Shown here: positions 22,601 to 32,552 of the stretch, in pieces
Numbering within the stretch: the first letter of the stretch is position 1
Layout of the letters: every line of letters starts with the position of its first letter
Assembly (NCBI GenBank): GCA_951213105.1
Contig: OX578146.1
Location: 107,516,697-107,580,696 of the forward strand
Origin: Amaurobius ferox
Taxonomy: Eukaryota > Arthropoda > Arachnida > Araneae > Amaurobiidae
DNA: 64,000 nt
Direction: 5' to 3'
Notes under the pieces: generated by a model
Databases searched by the model: none
What the model was told of the DNA's origin: nothing
Seen by the model: the letters and a program-made list of their open reading frames with translations, nothing else
Program-made: the position numbers and the translations under genes

Positions 22601-22785
22601 ATTATTTACTAATAATTAATATTTATTAACGATTTGAAATAACTATTCAAATATTCGAAATCTGGTTAACATTCGAATTCGATTTTTCTGGTTAATATTC
22701 GAATTCGATTTTTCTGGTTAATATTCGAATTCGATTTTTCTGGTTAATATTCGATGAAGTGTCATTCCTGCATCTCTATATTATA
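22600..22785 (+). repeat. hAT-like end, copy 2, with a 26-bp tandem repeat
   Basis: Three exact 26-bp units (ATTCGAATTCGATTTTTCTG plus GTTAAT, 22671-22748) followed by a CATCTCTATATT end. It lies in the same orientation as 21420-21555, so the two are separate copies of one end rather than the two ends of one element. Confidence 0.55.
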
Positions 22786-23250
22786 TGCCCATAGCACAGT
22801 GGATAGTAGGCAAAGCATTAGCACGTAACCAGCATCATTGCAGAAGGTCCGAATCAAGATACAACTCCGCCACTCTGCAATCCAGTCGCTCTGCAATATA
22901 GCAGAGGAATCTAGCCTGGTTGTTAGTGCGATTGCCAAATGGGTTGTCCACCCCTTTTCAAGGTGCGGAATGATAGTGCTGCTTAAAGATCGCTTTGCAG
23001 ACGGTAATGACCCGGGACCCTGACAGCCGCCCGAGAATCGTGGCCGGCCTTATCTGGCCAGGTACACACCTTTGTTTGTAAATCGTGCTTTGCCCTCGAA
23101 TAGGCTTCTTGTCCACCCCCGCTTTTGTTAGTTTTCGGGGATCCCGTCAAAATAAAGTGGAAGGGACTTGCCATATGGCATTGCCCCGCGGAATGGGAAG
23201 ATTACACAATACTACACTGGAACAGCTTCCGACAGTGGCGAATTTACACC
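22786..23250 (+). repeat. Candidate tRNA-derived SINE
   Basis: TAGCACAGTGG (22792-22802) matches the RNA polymerase III A box (TRGCNNAGTGG), and AGGTCCGAATC (22845-22855) is a two-mismatch B box ~53 bp later. The sequence downstream is clearly GC-richer than the neighbourhood (DNA such as CTGACAGCCGCCCGAGAATC), as expected of a SINE body. The 3' boundary is uncertain. It starts immediately right of the hAT-like end. Overlapping short frames here (22838-23393) are most simply explained by the SINE. Confidence 0.5.
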
Positions 23251-23526
23251 CAGGACCGCGTACCATAGACATATATATAGGACGTCTTTTACGTCTATAT
23301 AACGTACAGGCAATAAAAAAACACGCCTCCTCTCCTACCAAGAGGAAAGAGTGCTCAATATTGTTGCTTGTCCATAATTATCAATATCAGTAGTTGTAAT
23401 AAATGTATTGGGTATATAATTTTTCAATATTACGAATATTGTGACAGTTGTTTACGGTGCTATGTAACAATGAAATAACACCATGCAATAACACTATGTA
23501 ATGTATGAAGTACACATATACATATA

Positions 23527-23561
23527 TTTATATATATATATATATAAATTGAAAGATTTTA

Positions 23562-23595
<34 letters not shown>
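23527..23595. repeat. Compound TA/CATA microsatellite
   Basis: Two TA-rich runs around a short unique spacer (AAATTGAAAGATTTTAA). The flank AATAACACxATGCAAT...ATGTATGAA also precedes the big microsatellite at 43735, so both may have grown in the same repeat. Confidence 0.8.
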
Positions 23596-23599
23596 GGCG

Positions 23600-24880
23600 T
23601 TGTAAATGGAAATAGAAATTTCAAAGTCTCTACCCGCAGTACTTTGCTTATTATTAAATTTAACTCTGGCTTTTAAAATCAGAAGTTATGAACATGCGCC
23701 ATATGTACCCAATGCCACGTCAAGTGGTGAACAAGGGGGATAGTTGTCCTTGTTGATAAATTTTACGATGGGGGAACATGAAATTTTAAACACGTTACGC
23801 TCTTCGTCTAAATATAAAGGAAGGGGAGATATCTACACAATCATCGATTTTTGATAATGTCTTGAAAATCTGGCTAGTCTATTACTCTGATAAACTTTTG
23901 TCCTTTAGGCAATGGACATGGTCACTGCCAAGAAGAATATTTTATGCAGTAATAGCGCGAATCAATTTGGCAGTATTGGGTTTCATCTCGAGGGTGAAAC
24001 GTGGTGGGCGTAAGCGAGCATTATCAAAGACGGAGTTACCATTTTTAGCTTGGTGTGCTGAAAACTTTTTAGGGCTGCTAAAGCCCCATTAGACTTTATC
24101 ATTTCATGTGCAATATAGTTTTCAATATACTTCTCAAAAAATTCTGGGGGTGATATTGAAACTTTTTAGCGTTGGGCGCGAACACATCGCTGGCTCAAGA
24201 CATTAAATACTGTCTAATGAGCAATCACTATAGTACTCTCCCTCCAAGTACAATAGTCGTTAACGAAGTTATCGTGGGAATGCAAATGAGGCATGCGATC
24301 TGCAAGTTGAAAAGAAGTAGAAGTCGTAAGGCCACATGCGATGAATTGAGGAATCGATCAAGTAGTCGACGACAGAAATATCGTAATATTTGAATCCTTT
24401 AACTCTTTTCTGGCACTATCTTATATGTGAAGCACAGAAAACATACATATATTTTTTACAATATATAATATTGAGAAAATAATAAAGGAAAGCAATACAG
24501 AAACCGAGGCCACCAATATAGGAGAAACGTAAATGGTAGAATCAATATGTAAGTGTCAGGGTTCGATTCTAGGGCCGTGATAGGCGAGCATTATACACTG
24601 AGCTAAAGACGCGTCCGGTACAAAACATTTAACACTGCTAATCAACAGTGCTCGCTAAGCCATGTCGTAGCAGTAGTTTCCCCCAATAGCAAAAAATTCC
24701 ATTGCTTCTTTCGGAACAGCATTTTAGGGCAGCTATAAAATTTAAACTTCGACATCTATTGCTGAAATTAACCTCTGAGTCTAAAAATACATTAACATTT
24801 AGAGTTGGAATCTTAATGTACAGATATATACAGAATCATAATGAAAAAGCAGTGGTAATGTAACTACAGGAAATAAAAAG
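23600..24880. other. Unassigned stretch
   Basis: Holds two ORFs of ~75 codons (23862-24092 and 24172-24393, plus strand) with no motif I recognise. 24545-24605 has TCAGGGTTCGATTCTAGGG followed by an inverted A-box-like CACTGAGCTAAAG. The orientations conflict, so this is not a tRNA gene. Confidence 0.4.
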
Positions 24881-24882
24881 AC

Positions 24883-25042
24883 TATACTTTATAGCTGCAA
24901 AATATGCTTTATAGCTGCAAAATATGCTTTGTAGATGCAAAATATGCCTTGTAGATGCAAAATATGCTTTGTAGATGCGAAATATGCTTTATAACTACAA
25001 AATATATTTTATAGCTGCAAAATATGCTTTATAGCTGCGAAA
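24883..25042. repeat. 20-bp minisatellite, eight units
   Basis: Units of TATGCTTTATAGCTGCAAAA with substitutions such as GTAGATG, in exact 20-bp steps from 24883. A CAAAGCTT/TTTTTTTC duplication follows at 25060-25112. Confidence 0.95.
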
Positions 25043-25277
25043 TCGTCCCGTTCCTAGCATTTTTTTTCAAAGCTTATGTTTTTTTTCAAAGTTTTTTTTT
25101 CAAAGCTTATTCAGCGACACTTTCTGGGGTCCCGCAAGAAGAATTTGCTTTTAAACTCTGTGTGTTTCTGAATGTTATTACTTTTCAAATATATATGAAA
25201 AAAAGATAATTTTACATAAGTGAGAAAAATTTTGTAATAATTTACAACTGACTAAAAATAGTGAAAGATGTGGGGTC

Positions 25278-25293
25278 CTAAGCGGCCGCTTAG
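25278..25293. repeat. Perfect 16-bp palindrome with a NotI site
   Basis: CTAAGCGGCCGCTTAG is self-complementary over its whole length and contains GCGGCCGC. Confidence 0.95.
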
Positions 25294-25299
25294 TCACCG

Positions 25300-25930
25300 G
25301 CAAATACGCTCCACGTCTACGATTGAAGGAGGAAAGATGACTTCAAAAAAAATACTCTCAAAATTTCAAAACAAACGAATCAAATCCTTGTAAATAACTG
25401 GCAGTATAAAAATTTCAACGCCGCAGGAATGACACCCGGGCATAAATATCAGATTTCATCGTCTGGAGGAACTCAGCACGCGCCGCGAGACGACGCGAGT
25501 GTCAGACCCAATAAAAACGATATTTATGCTCTCCGAAATGAGTCAACTCTTGAAATGTTTATGATGTTGTTGCTTATTAAAAACTTAATATATAGATATG
25601 TGTCACATGAAAGTGTGTACGATAAGTTTTGTGAAGAAAAAACACATCAAACTTAAAGCAAGCAGTGTTCGCTAGTGGCGGATGAAAATTTCTTTGGACT
25701 ATAGAAAATTGGGGTCAGCTTTCGAGACAACATGAAATGATCTTGCCGTCGCCAACCATAAAATTGTCTTCATATAAAGACTCCATTTTACCGGATTTTA
25801 CATTTACCACCCGGAGTGGAGAAAACCGTAGAATATCTACTATAAAATTATATAGCATATCTGCGGAGAAAATTATATAGGATATGTACGGAGAAAATAG
25901 GGAGAATCTAAACATCAATCTAGACTAGAC
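25300..25930. other. Unassigned stretch
   Basis: A plus-strand frame at 25429-25656 (75 codons, MTPGHKYQISSSGGTQHAPR...) is ATG-initiated but unrecognised. ATTATATAG(C/G)ATAT(C/G)T(G/A)CGGAGAAAA is duplicated at 25846-25896. Confidence 0.4.
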
Positions 25931-25934
25931 GCTG

Positions 25935-26275
25935 CTGATAACTCCACTAGTGATCTAGAAAGCTGGAACTTTGAACTCCGAGGGGGGGGGGGGGACGAAA
26001 ATGTGGGGGTTTAGAAAAGTGTTTAATTACCCACCAGAAGTCCTCCTGATGACCCAGAAGGCTGAATCTTTGCACACTTATAGTATCAACCATAGGACAG
26101 GTCAAAACCTAACGTAGTTGGATTTTCAATACACCCCCGAGGCGGAGATTATAGGTTATTATTTTTTAATGCACTTACAGACTCCCAAATAAACGCCCGG
26201 TGGCTAACGCGGAATCATTGCACACTTATAGTACTGGACACTGGACCGAACTTAATGGAGCCGGAATTTCGATTT
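25935..26275 (+). repeat. Family J tandem units with a G13 tract
   Basis: Two to three diverged units: 'GATGACCCAGAAGGCTGAAT', 'TTGCACACTTATAGTATCAA', 'CATAGGACAGG', then a second set TGGCTAACGCGGAAT...TTGCACACTTATAGTACTGG. G13 at 25982-25994. A third relative is at 22030-22130. Confidence 0.55.
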
Positions 26276-26277
26276 TT

Positions 26278-27037
26278 ACTTTCCCTGCAATACATGGTAA
26301 TGTATAGGGAAAGTATTGGAATCATGTCGAAAATCGCAACTCGAGTTTTCGACGGATCTACACGTTTCAAGACCTCTAGAATACGAAAAAAACCATTTTT
26401 AGCGTGACGTCTGTGTGTGTGTCCGTGTGTCTGTGTGTCTGTCTGTCTGTGCAGATTTTGTATCCACTGTAACTAAAAAACTAATGGACCGAATTTCACA
26501 AAATTTGGTAAGTAAGTCACTTGTGGGCGAGTCTGGTGCTGATTAGTTTTGGGTACGATTCGGGATAAAAGAATCCACCTATTTTTGCGAAATGGTCCGT
26601 AAAAGCTTGTATCCACTCTAACTAAAAAACTAATGGACCGAATTTCACAAAATTCGGCAGATGAGTCATTTGTGGGTCACTCTGGTGCTGATTAGATGTT
26701 GGTATGATTCGGAAAAAAAATAACCTGCCTTTTTTTGCAAAATGGCCCGCAAAAATCGTCAAAATCTAAAGAACTACGTATGCTCAAATATATCCATTAA
26801 ATGCTTGTTTAATACGTAATTTTTAGCGAAGAAAAGAATAAGACCAACCCCATTACATTAGGACTAGCCGTTCTTGAGATATTTTTAGTTTTTCGTATTT
26901 TCTTTACGCCACCTTTGAAAATAAGTCCGGCTACCGAATGAAAAAGAAAATTGAATTAAAAGTGAAATAAATTTAATTAAAATAAAGAGAACGTGGATAT
27001 AAGTCTGCAGGGAAAGTCATGTGCTGCCCACATCAGA
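26278..27037 (+). mobile_element. Family A element, full length (760 bp)
   Basis: The best reference copy. The 5' palindrome ACTTTCCCTGCAATACATGG/TAATGTATAGGGAAAGT spans 26278-26315. It is followed by a TCGAAAATCGCAACTCGAGT block, a GTGTCTGTCTGT tract (26411-26451), two subrepeats starting GTATCCACT (26460 and 26610) and the 3' end TGCAGGGAAAGTCATGTGCT plus GCCCACATCAGA. The inverted copy of the 5' end (TGCAGGGAAAGT) lies ~30 bp inside the 3' end, ahead of a CATGTG/CACAT hairpin. The element sits in a T run (TTTTT left, TTTT right). This is the asymmetric-TIR layout of Helentron-derived elements. Confidence 0.9.
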
Positions 27038-27049
27038 TTTTTCTCCCTA

Positions 27050-28070
27050 AGTGTACAAAATGGAGGGAGGGAGTGAAAGTCTCGCAGAAGTTAGAACCCT
27101 CCCGAATGAAATAACGTTGCTGTAATTAACTCATCTAAACATTTTCAATGCTGGCAGTTGATTTAATACGGCTAAATTATTGGCCAGTATAAAAAGCTGC
27201 ATGGATACCCTTTCTGCATTGAAATTAAATCTGAAACATATTATTTACAATTGATTATACAATCTAAATTACAGTTGAGGAAATATTATAACATCTAACT
27301 TACAGTTGAAATGACGAACTGGGGTACAACTAACTCTTCACTTACCTAGAACAAAAATGAAGTAGAAAATTTAGTAAAAAAAACATAAATTGAAAACTGG
27401 GTGAAAAAATGGTAACATTCCATCCAAAAACTATAAGAAATGTTATCCTTTCTTCACTCAGATGTTCAAGTTTTAGTCACACACATTTAAACAAAAGATA
27501 CATTTAAACAAAAGCTACATTTAAACAAAAGACTTTTTACGTACAAAACACGAAACATTTTTTTTCTATCAAAAACTATCGAAATTATTTTGAAATCTAT
27601 TTTACACAATCGATATATCGTAGCAGAACTTTGACTTTATTGTTTAATCAGCAGATATACCTGGAGTTGCTCGTAATTTAAAATATATGCTGATTTCAGT
27701 AGTATTCTAAATTACATTTTTCTATTAAAATACTTAAATAAATTTCCCTAACAATAAGTATAAGAATTTTTGTTCCCGCTATATAAAATTATCTGCACAG
27801 CAGATATAAAAATAAAAATTTTGTTTCCAGTTTGTAAATAAATTTGCAAAATTAATGTTTTTTGCAAATTTAAATTTAGTCAATATAAGCCACAATAAAG
27901 ACGCTAAAATAATAAATACGATATATCCGTATCAATATTATCTTGGTTCAATAATTGGATACACACAATAGAAAATATACGATTTTGCAAAATACTTGCC
28001 ATAATAAAACAGATGACTACATTAAAAATATCAACAATTCCCGTAATTTTATAACCCAAGGCCATAAATA
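27050..28070. other. AT-rich spacer between inverted A copies
   Basis: No gene seen. It has two short direct repeats (ACATTTAAACAAAAG three times at 27484-27532; ACATCTAACTTACAGTTGA near 27290) and otherwise plain AT-rich sequence. Confidence 0.6.
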
Positions 28071-28075
28071 AAAAA

Positions 28076-28817
28076 TCTGATGTGAGCAGCACATGACTTT
28101 CCCTGCAGACTTATATTAACGTTCTCTTTATTTTAATTAAATTTATTTCACTTTTAATTCAATTTTCGTTCTCATTCGCTAACCTGGCTTATTTTCAAAG
28201 GTGGCGTAGGGAAAGTACGAAAAACTAAAATATCTCGAGAACGGCTAGTCCTAGTCTAATGGGGTTGGTCTTATTCTTTTCGTCTTTAAAAATTACGTAT
28301 TAAATCAGCATTAAATGGATATATTTGAGTATACCCAGTTCTTTAGTTTAGATTTGGGCGATTTTTGCGGGCCATTTTGCAAAAAAAGGCAGGTCATTTT
28401 TTTTCCGAATCATACCAAAATCTAATCAGCACCAGGGTATCCCACAAGTGACTCATCTACCGAATTTTGTGAAATTCGGTCCATTAGTTTTTCAGTTAGA
28501 GTGGATACAAGCTTTTGCGGGCCATTTCGCAAAAAAGGCGGGTTCTTTTATCCCGAATCGTACCCAAAACTAATCAGCACCAGACTCTCTCACAAGTAAC
28601 TTACCTACCAAATTTTGTGAAATTCGGTCGATTAGTTTTTTAGTTAGAGTGGATACAAAATCTGCACAGACAGACAGACACACAGACGTCACGCTAAAAA
28701 TAGTTTTTTCGTATTCTAGAGGTCTCGAAACGTATAGATCCGTCGAAAACTCGAGTTGCGATTTTCGGCATGATTCCAATACTTTCCCTATACATTACCA
28801 TGTATTGCAGGGAAAGT
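28076..28817 (-). mobile_element. Family A element, full length (742 bp)
   Basis: Mirror orientation of 26278-27037, with both ends intact (TCTGATGTGAGCAGCACATG at the left, the palindrome at 28780-28817) and T/A runs at the borders. The internal minus frame 28570-28779 reads MESCRKSQLEFSTDLYVSRP...SGAD and stops at the subrepeat end. The frame recurs in other copies. Confidence 0.9.
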
Positions 28818-28992
28818 AAAAATATAACATATATTTAAAAAATTTATATAAACGAATGATATAAATTCCTTTATTTAAATCATCTACCATACGAACACAT
28901 TTGATTAAACTCCGCTACTAAGGATATAATTTTAGTCAAATAAATTATCGGTAAAAAAAAACGTCTGCATAATGCTATTTCTATGAAAAGTT

Positions 28993-29077
28993 TGATTTTG
29001 TGTGTGGAAACCCCAGGCCGTCCGACTCATCCAGAGGACTTGAGCAACTATTTGGACGACCGGCTGATTTTGTGTGT
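28993..29077 (+). mobile_element. 59-bp mini-insertion flanked by 13-bp direct repeats, copy 1
   Basis: TGATTTTGTGTGT occurs at 28993-29005 and again at 29065-29077. Between them (29006-29064) lies a GC-rich segment with CCCCAGGCCGTCC, TCCAGAGGACTTG and TTGGACGACCGG. Its ends can pair (GGCCGTCC with GGACGACC, one mismatch). The near-identical segment at 32814-32869 is also bracketed by repeats of the same target core. Confidence 0.7.
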
Positions 29078-29079
29078 TT

Positions 29080-29790
29080 TTTTTTTTAATTAATATCTCG
29101 ATAACTCCTGAACCTAAAAATTCGAAACTTGGACGGAGTTAGCCGCAGTGAAGTAGGGAATAACCATACGGGGAAAAAAAAATCTGTCAAAAACTATGGA
29201 TTTGCATACGGAAGATAAACAGACTTTTAATTTTTGTATATAAATTTTCACTATACCCTTAGTTAAAATATGTATACCCTCGGTATACCAAGGAAAAGTA
29301 ACAATGGAATACCAAAAATTCGACTATTAAATATTGATGGAATTAATTGTTCTGTAAGACTGTTCTGTAAGGACTAATTAAATATGTGTGATAGTAGGTT
29401 GAGGTTCGTATAAGCAAAAACTCCCAAACTTATTTTATACATTTGTTTTAAAACAATGTAATTTCGTAATAAAAATTGCCTGCAATAGCAATTAACGTTA
29501 TCAAGAGTTTAAAGATGAACATAAAAGACCTACCCCCTTCTTCTACCATAAAGATAGCGGTTCGGAACGTAAAGAGCATGTGCTTCAGTCTAACAAATTG
29601 CCATACTCTAAGTGCCAATAGGGGTGAAATCCCGCCTTCCAATGAATGTTGGTTATCCCAAAGCATCGGAAATTAATTGCCCCATTCACGGCTATTTATA
29701 TGGGAATCTGACCACATCCCGTACTATAATTCGACAAAGTGCCATACGGCAGAATGCTACAATTGCTGGTAAATAAGGTTTATATCGAAC
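29080..29790. other. Unassigned stretch
   Basis: 29500-29690 is open on both strands (about 65-70 codons each) and somewhat GC-richer. I recognise neither frame, and this looks like a short repeat rather than a gene. Confidence 0.4.
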
Positions 29791-30034
29791 AGTATTTTCC
29801 AACCAGTGTGTCGCGACACCTTGAATGTACCACGACTCTGTAGCAAGAGTGTCGAACATTTATTAGAATTATTAAACGTAATTGCTAGAATTAAATCTTG
29901 CGTTAGCTTCTCATATTTTTAACACCATTCATTTTTAGACACCCCCTCCCCAAGTAATACTCAGTTGGTGTCACCAAGTAATACTAAGTGTTACCAAGTA
30001 ATACTAAGTGTGTAGCAAAAGCAAAAAAGTTGGA
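29790..30034 (+). mobile_element. Fragment of a hAT-like non-autonomous element
   Basis: The left end CAGTATTTTCCAACCAGTGT followed by GTCGCGACACC resembles the CAGxGTTTCCCAACCxGTGT-type ends of animal hAT elements with GTGCCGCGGCAC words. The right side, GTAGCAAAAGCAAAAAAGTTGGAAAC, looks like the degenerate inverted end. I find no 8-bp target duplication. AAGTAATACTAAGTGT is tandemly repeated at 29964-30012. Confidence 0.45.
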
Positions 30035-30039
30035 AACTC

Positions 30040-31015
30040 ATTATGCTATGAATAGCCAACCTCTTTATCATATTGTCAAGAATATGGGTTTTGTATACAG
30101 TACCAAAAAAAGACAGCTGCAATTGGGGTACCGCCACAAGGACTCACATCTAAAAAGAGCCCCTAAAAATTCTTGCCTAAAAATAGTGCATGGTAAAGAA
30201 AAGGGAACAAAACTAAACCTATAAATTTACAACTAAACTCGTTATTTTCTAGAAAGGGTTAGATAATCGGTTATTTTACTATTTTCTGAATGTTAGGTTA
30301 GACTCCGGGATGGGGCATTGGTCAAAGTAACTACACTTTGTTGAAGCGCGGGGGAGGGGGGGGGGGGGGGGTAAATTACTTGGCCATCTCGATAAGTAAG
30401 TAATTTCTTTCACTAAAAGAGGAGATTCAAAGTATATTCGAAACAGCTGTATGTTGAATGATTTAATTAATTTTGACTTAATGCTGCTTAAGCTTTTCCA
30501 AGTAATTACATTGTTGCTTATTTGTATAGCACTGTTATAAGACTAGAAACCCAGTCACTGTTCAAACCACCATCAGCAGCATATACTCAAGTAGCTATGT
30601 ATTTGCCGTCCTTGAAGCCTGGTTTCACGTATTTTGTCATTTGTCAGCAAGGAGTATTTCCCTTTACACTTATTAACTAACTTTTGTCCAACATCTTTAA
30701 CAAGCTCGTTCTCGGCTCCTAAATCATATAGAGCTGAAACTCGGCACATAGTTTCATATTACGGACCATTTTCATCTATTAAATTTTCTCATCATTACGT
30801 TACCTACGTCGTTACGTCATTTACGCACGTCATGACTATGTTTCTGCACTGCCCTTTCCAGGCATTTTCTTTAGGAACTACGGTTCAATGCCTTGAGATG
30901 AAATTTTCTCCTAGTTCCAAAAGCGTCAATGCACATATAATACTGATTAAATTTGAACGCAAATAAATTACGGGGGGGGGGGGGGGAGATATGAAGAAAA
31001 GGAAGGTTTACAATG
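30040..31015. other. Unassigned stretch with two G tracts
   Basis: G16 at 30356-30371 and G15 at 30972-30986. The 110-codon plus frame at 30634-30966 starts at an internal ATG and contains no motif I know; its H/Y/S-rich content looks like translated repeat. Confidence 0.4.
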
Positions 31016-31017
31016 TC

Positions 31018-31290
31018 TTTCACTCTAAAAATTCGAAAGGAATGAGGAAGTCACTCTATGGGAGAGTGGGAGAGTGACAGGCCCCCAAAGCCGGTAATCA
31101 CTCTTTCAGAGTGATTTGTTTTTGGTCATTTCATTCGTAAAAGGATCCATATTTCACTTAAAAGAAAGAGTGAAATATTTTACTCCATTTTCAAGAGTGA
31201 TTTGCAGTCGATCTTCACATCACTCCTTTACTGAGTGGAATATCCCACCCTTTATAACGAGTGATTTTCATATCACTTTTTTTCTAAGCG
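31018..31290. repeat. Cluster of CACTCT/AGAGTG hairpins
   Basis: Several inverted repeats use the same core. AATCACTCT-TTC-AGAGTGATT (31095-31115) is a perfect 9-bp stem. ATTTCACT...AGAGTGAAAT lies at 31150-31177. AGTCACTCT...AGAGTGAC lies at 31049-31080. GAGTGATTTTCATATCACTT lies near 31259. Looks like a foldback-type repeat. Confidence 0.75.
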
Positions 31291-31509
31291 AAAGCATCTC
31301 AAAAATGGCAACAGCGCTGATGTTTACATCGTGCACTAGCAGCATTGGCGATGTAGCTGCTTGTTTATTATGGAACTCCATAAGTTTAATTTATAAATTT
31401 CTTTTTGTGCGTTTAATCATTATTAGAATAGCATAGTTTGCATTCTAATACTGATTGTTAATAATCCTTCGATAAGCGATACCGTTAATGTATCAGTTAC
31501 CACTTTATA

Positions 31510-31905
31510 CAACAGTACTGCATAGAAAAGTAGAAAATAAATTTTAATCACAAATAATATTGAACCGTATTGAGGGTGTACACATACTTAATTCATAGCA
31601 ATATTATATAAATCTTATCCAAAATCGACATTATGCAAACTTGCTGAAAGGGAAATGAGGGTGTTAGGCAGATTGAATTCAAGACAATACTATCTTATCA
31701 GTATCTAATATTGATATTATACTAAATTATCGTATTTCATCTGCTCACATCCTCATTTCCCTTTGACAATTTTGCATAGTATCAATTTTGGATAATGATT
31801 ACATTTGTATAGTAGTGTTTTGAATTGAATCTACCTACACTCTCAATTTGGTTTAATTTCGTATGCGATTAAAATTTACATTCTATTTTTCCGTGTACAA
31901 CACTG
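31510..31905. mobile_element. 396-bp foldback MITE with ~170-bp TIRs
   Basis: 31510-31680 and 31745-31905 are inverted copies that share TAAATTTTAATC, ATTGAG(G/A)GTGTA, ATTATGCAAA/ACTATGCAAA and GAAAGGGAAATGAGG in mirrored order. TA flanks both ends (31508-31509, 31906-31907), and CAGTGTTGTACACGGAAAAA is the inverted right terminus. The ~60-bp loop is AT-rich with no coding. Tc1/mariner- or Stowaway-type origin is inferred from the TA duplication. Confidence 0.8.
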
Positions 31906-31952
31906 TAGTGTAAAGGAAGGACATTGAAAAACTTTTTCTCAATTTATTTTTT

Positions 31953-32550
31953 ACTTTCCCTGCAATACATGGTAATGTAGGGAAAGTATTGGAATAATGT
32001 CGAAAATCGCAACTCGAGTTTTCAACGGATCTACGCATTTTGTGACCTCTCGAACGCGAAAATACTATTTTTAGCGTGACGTCTGTGTGTGGGTGTCTGT
32101 CTCTCTGTGCAATGTATGTATCCACTCTAACTCAAAAACTAATGGACCGAATTTTAGAAAATTTGGTAGATAAGTCACTTGTGGGTTACCCTGGTGCTGA
32201 TTAGATTTTGGTACGATTCGGAAAAAAATAACCTGCCTTTTTTTGCGAAATGGCCCGCAAAAATCGTCAAAATAAAAAATAAAAACTACGTATGTTGAAA
32301 TATATCAATTAAATGCTTGTTTAATACGTAATTTTTAACGATGAAAAGAATAAAGACCAACTCCATTACACTAGGTCTAGCCGTTCACGAGATATTTTAG
32401 TTTTTTTACATTTTCGCTACCCCACCGTTGAAAAAAGCTCAGTTACCAACTGAGAACGGAAATCGAATTAAAAGTGAAAATTCAGTGTCATTTGAAATAA
32501 TTATGGACGTTATTTTGTGCAATTAAACTCAGTATAATGAATTATTGAAG
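31953..32550 (+). mobile_element. Family A element, 3' end cut by family B
   Basis: 5' palindrome at 31953-31988 with a single subrepeat. Sequence stops at GAATTATTGAAG, where ACAAGAAAGATCAATCATGC of B begins. B therefore inserted into, or recombined with, this A. Confidence 0.85.
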
Positions 32551-32552
32551 AA

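Noticed and set aside
24545..24605. A tRNA gene
   Set aside because: The T-arm-like and D-arm-like parts are in opposite orientations and no cloverleaf can be drawn.
28076..28100. Hammerhead core in the family A terminus (CTGATGTGGGCAGCACATGA)
   Set aside because: CTGATG is present but is followed by T not A, and no GAAA follows the stem; it is the A terminal hairpin.
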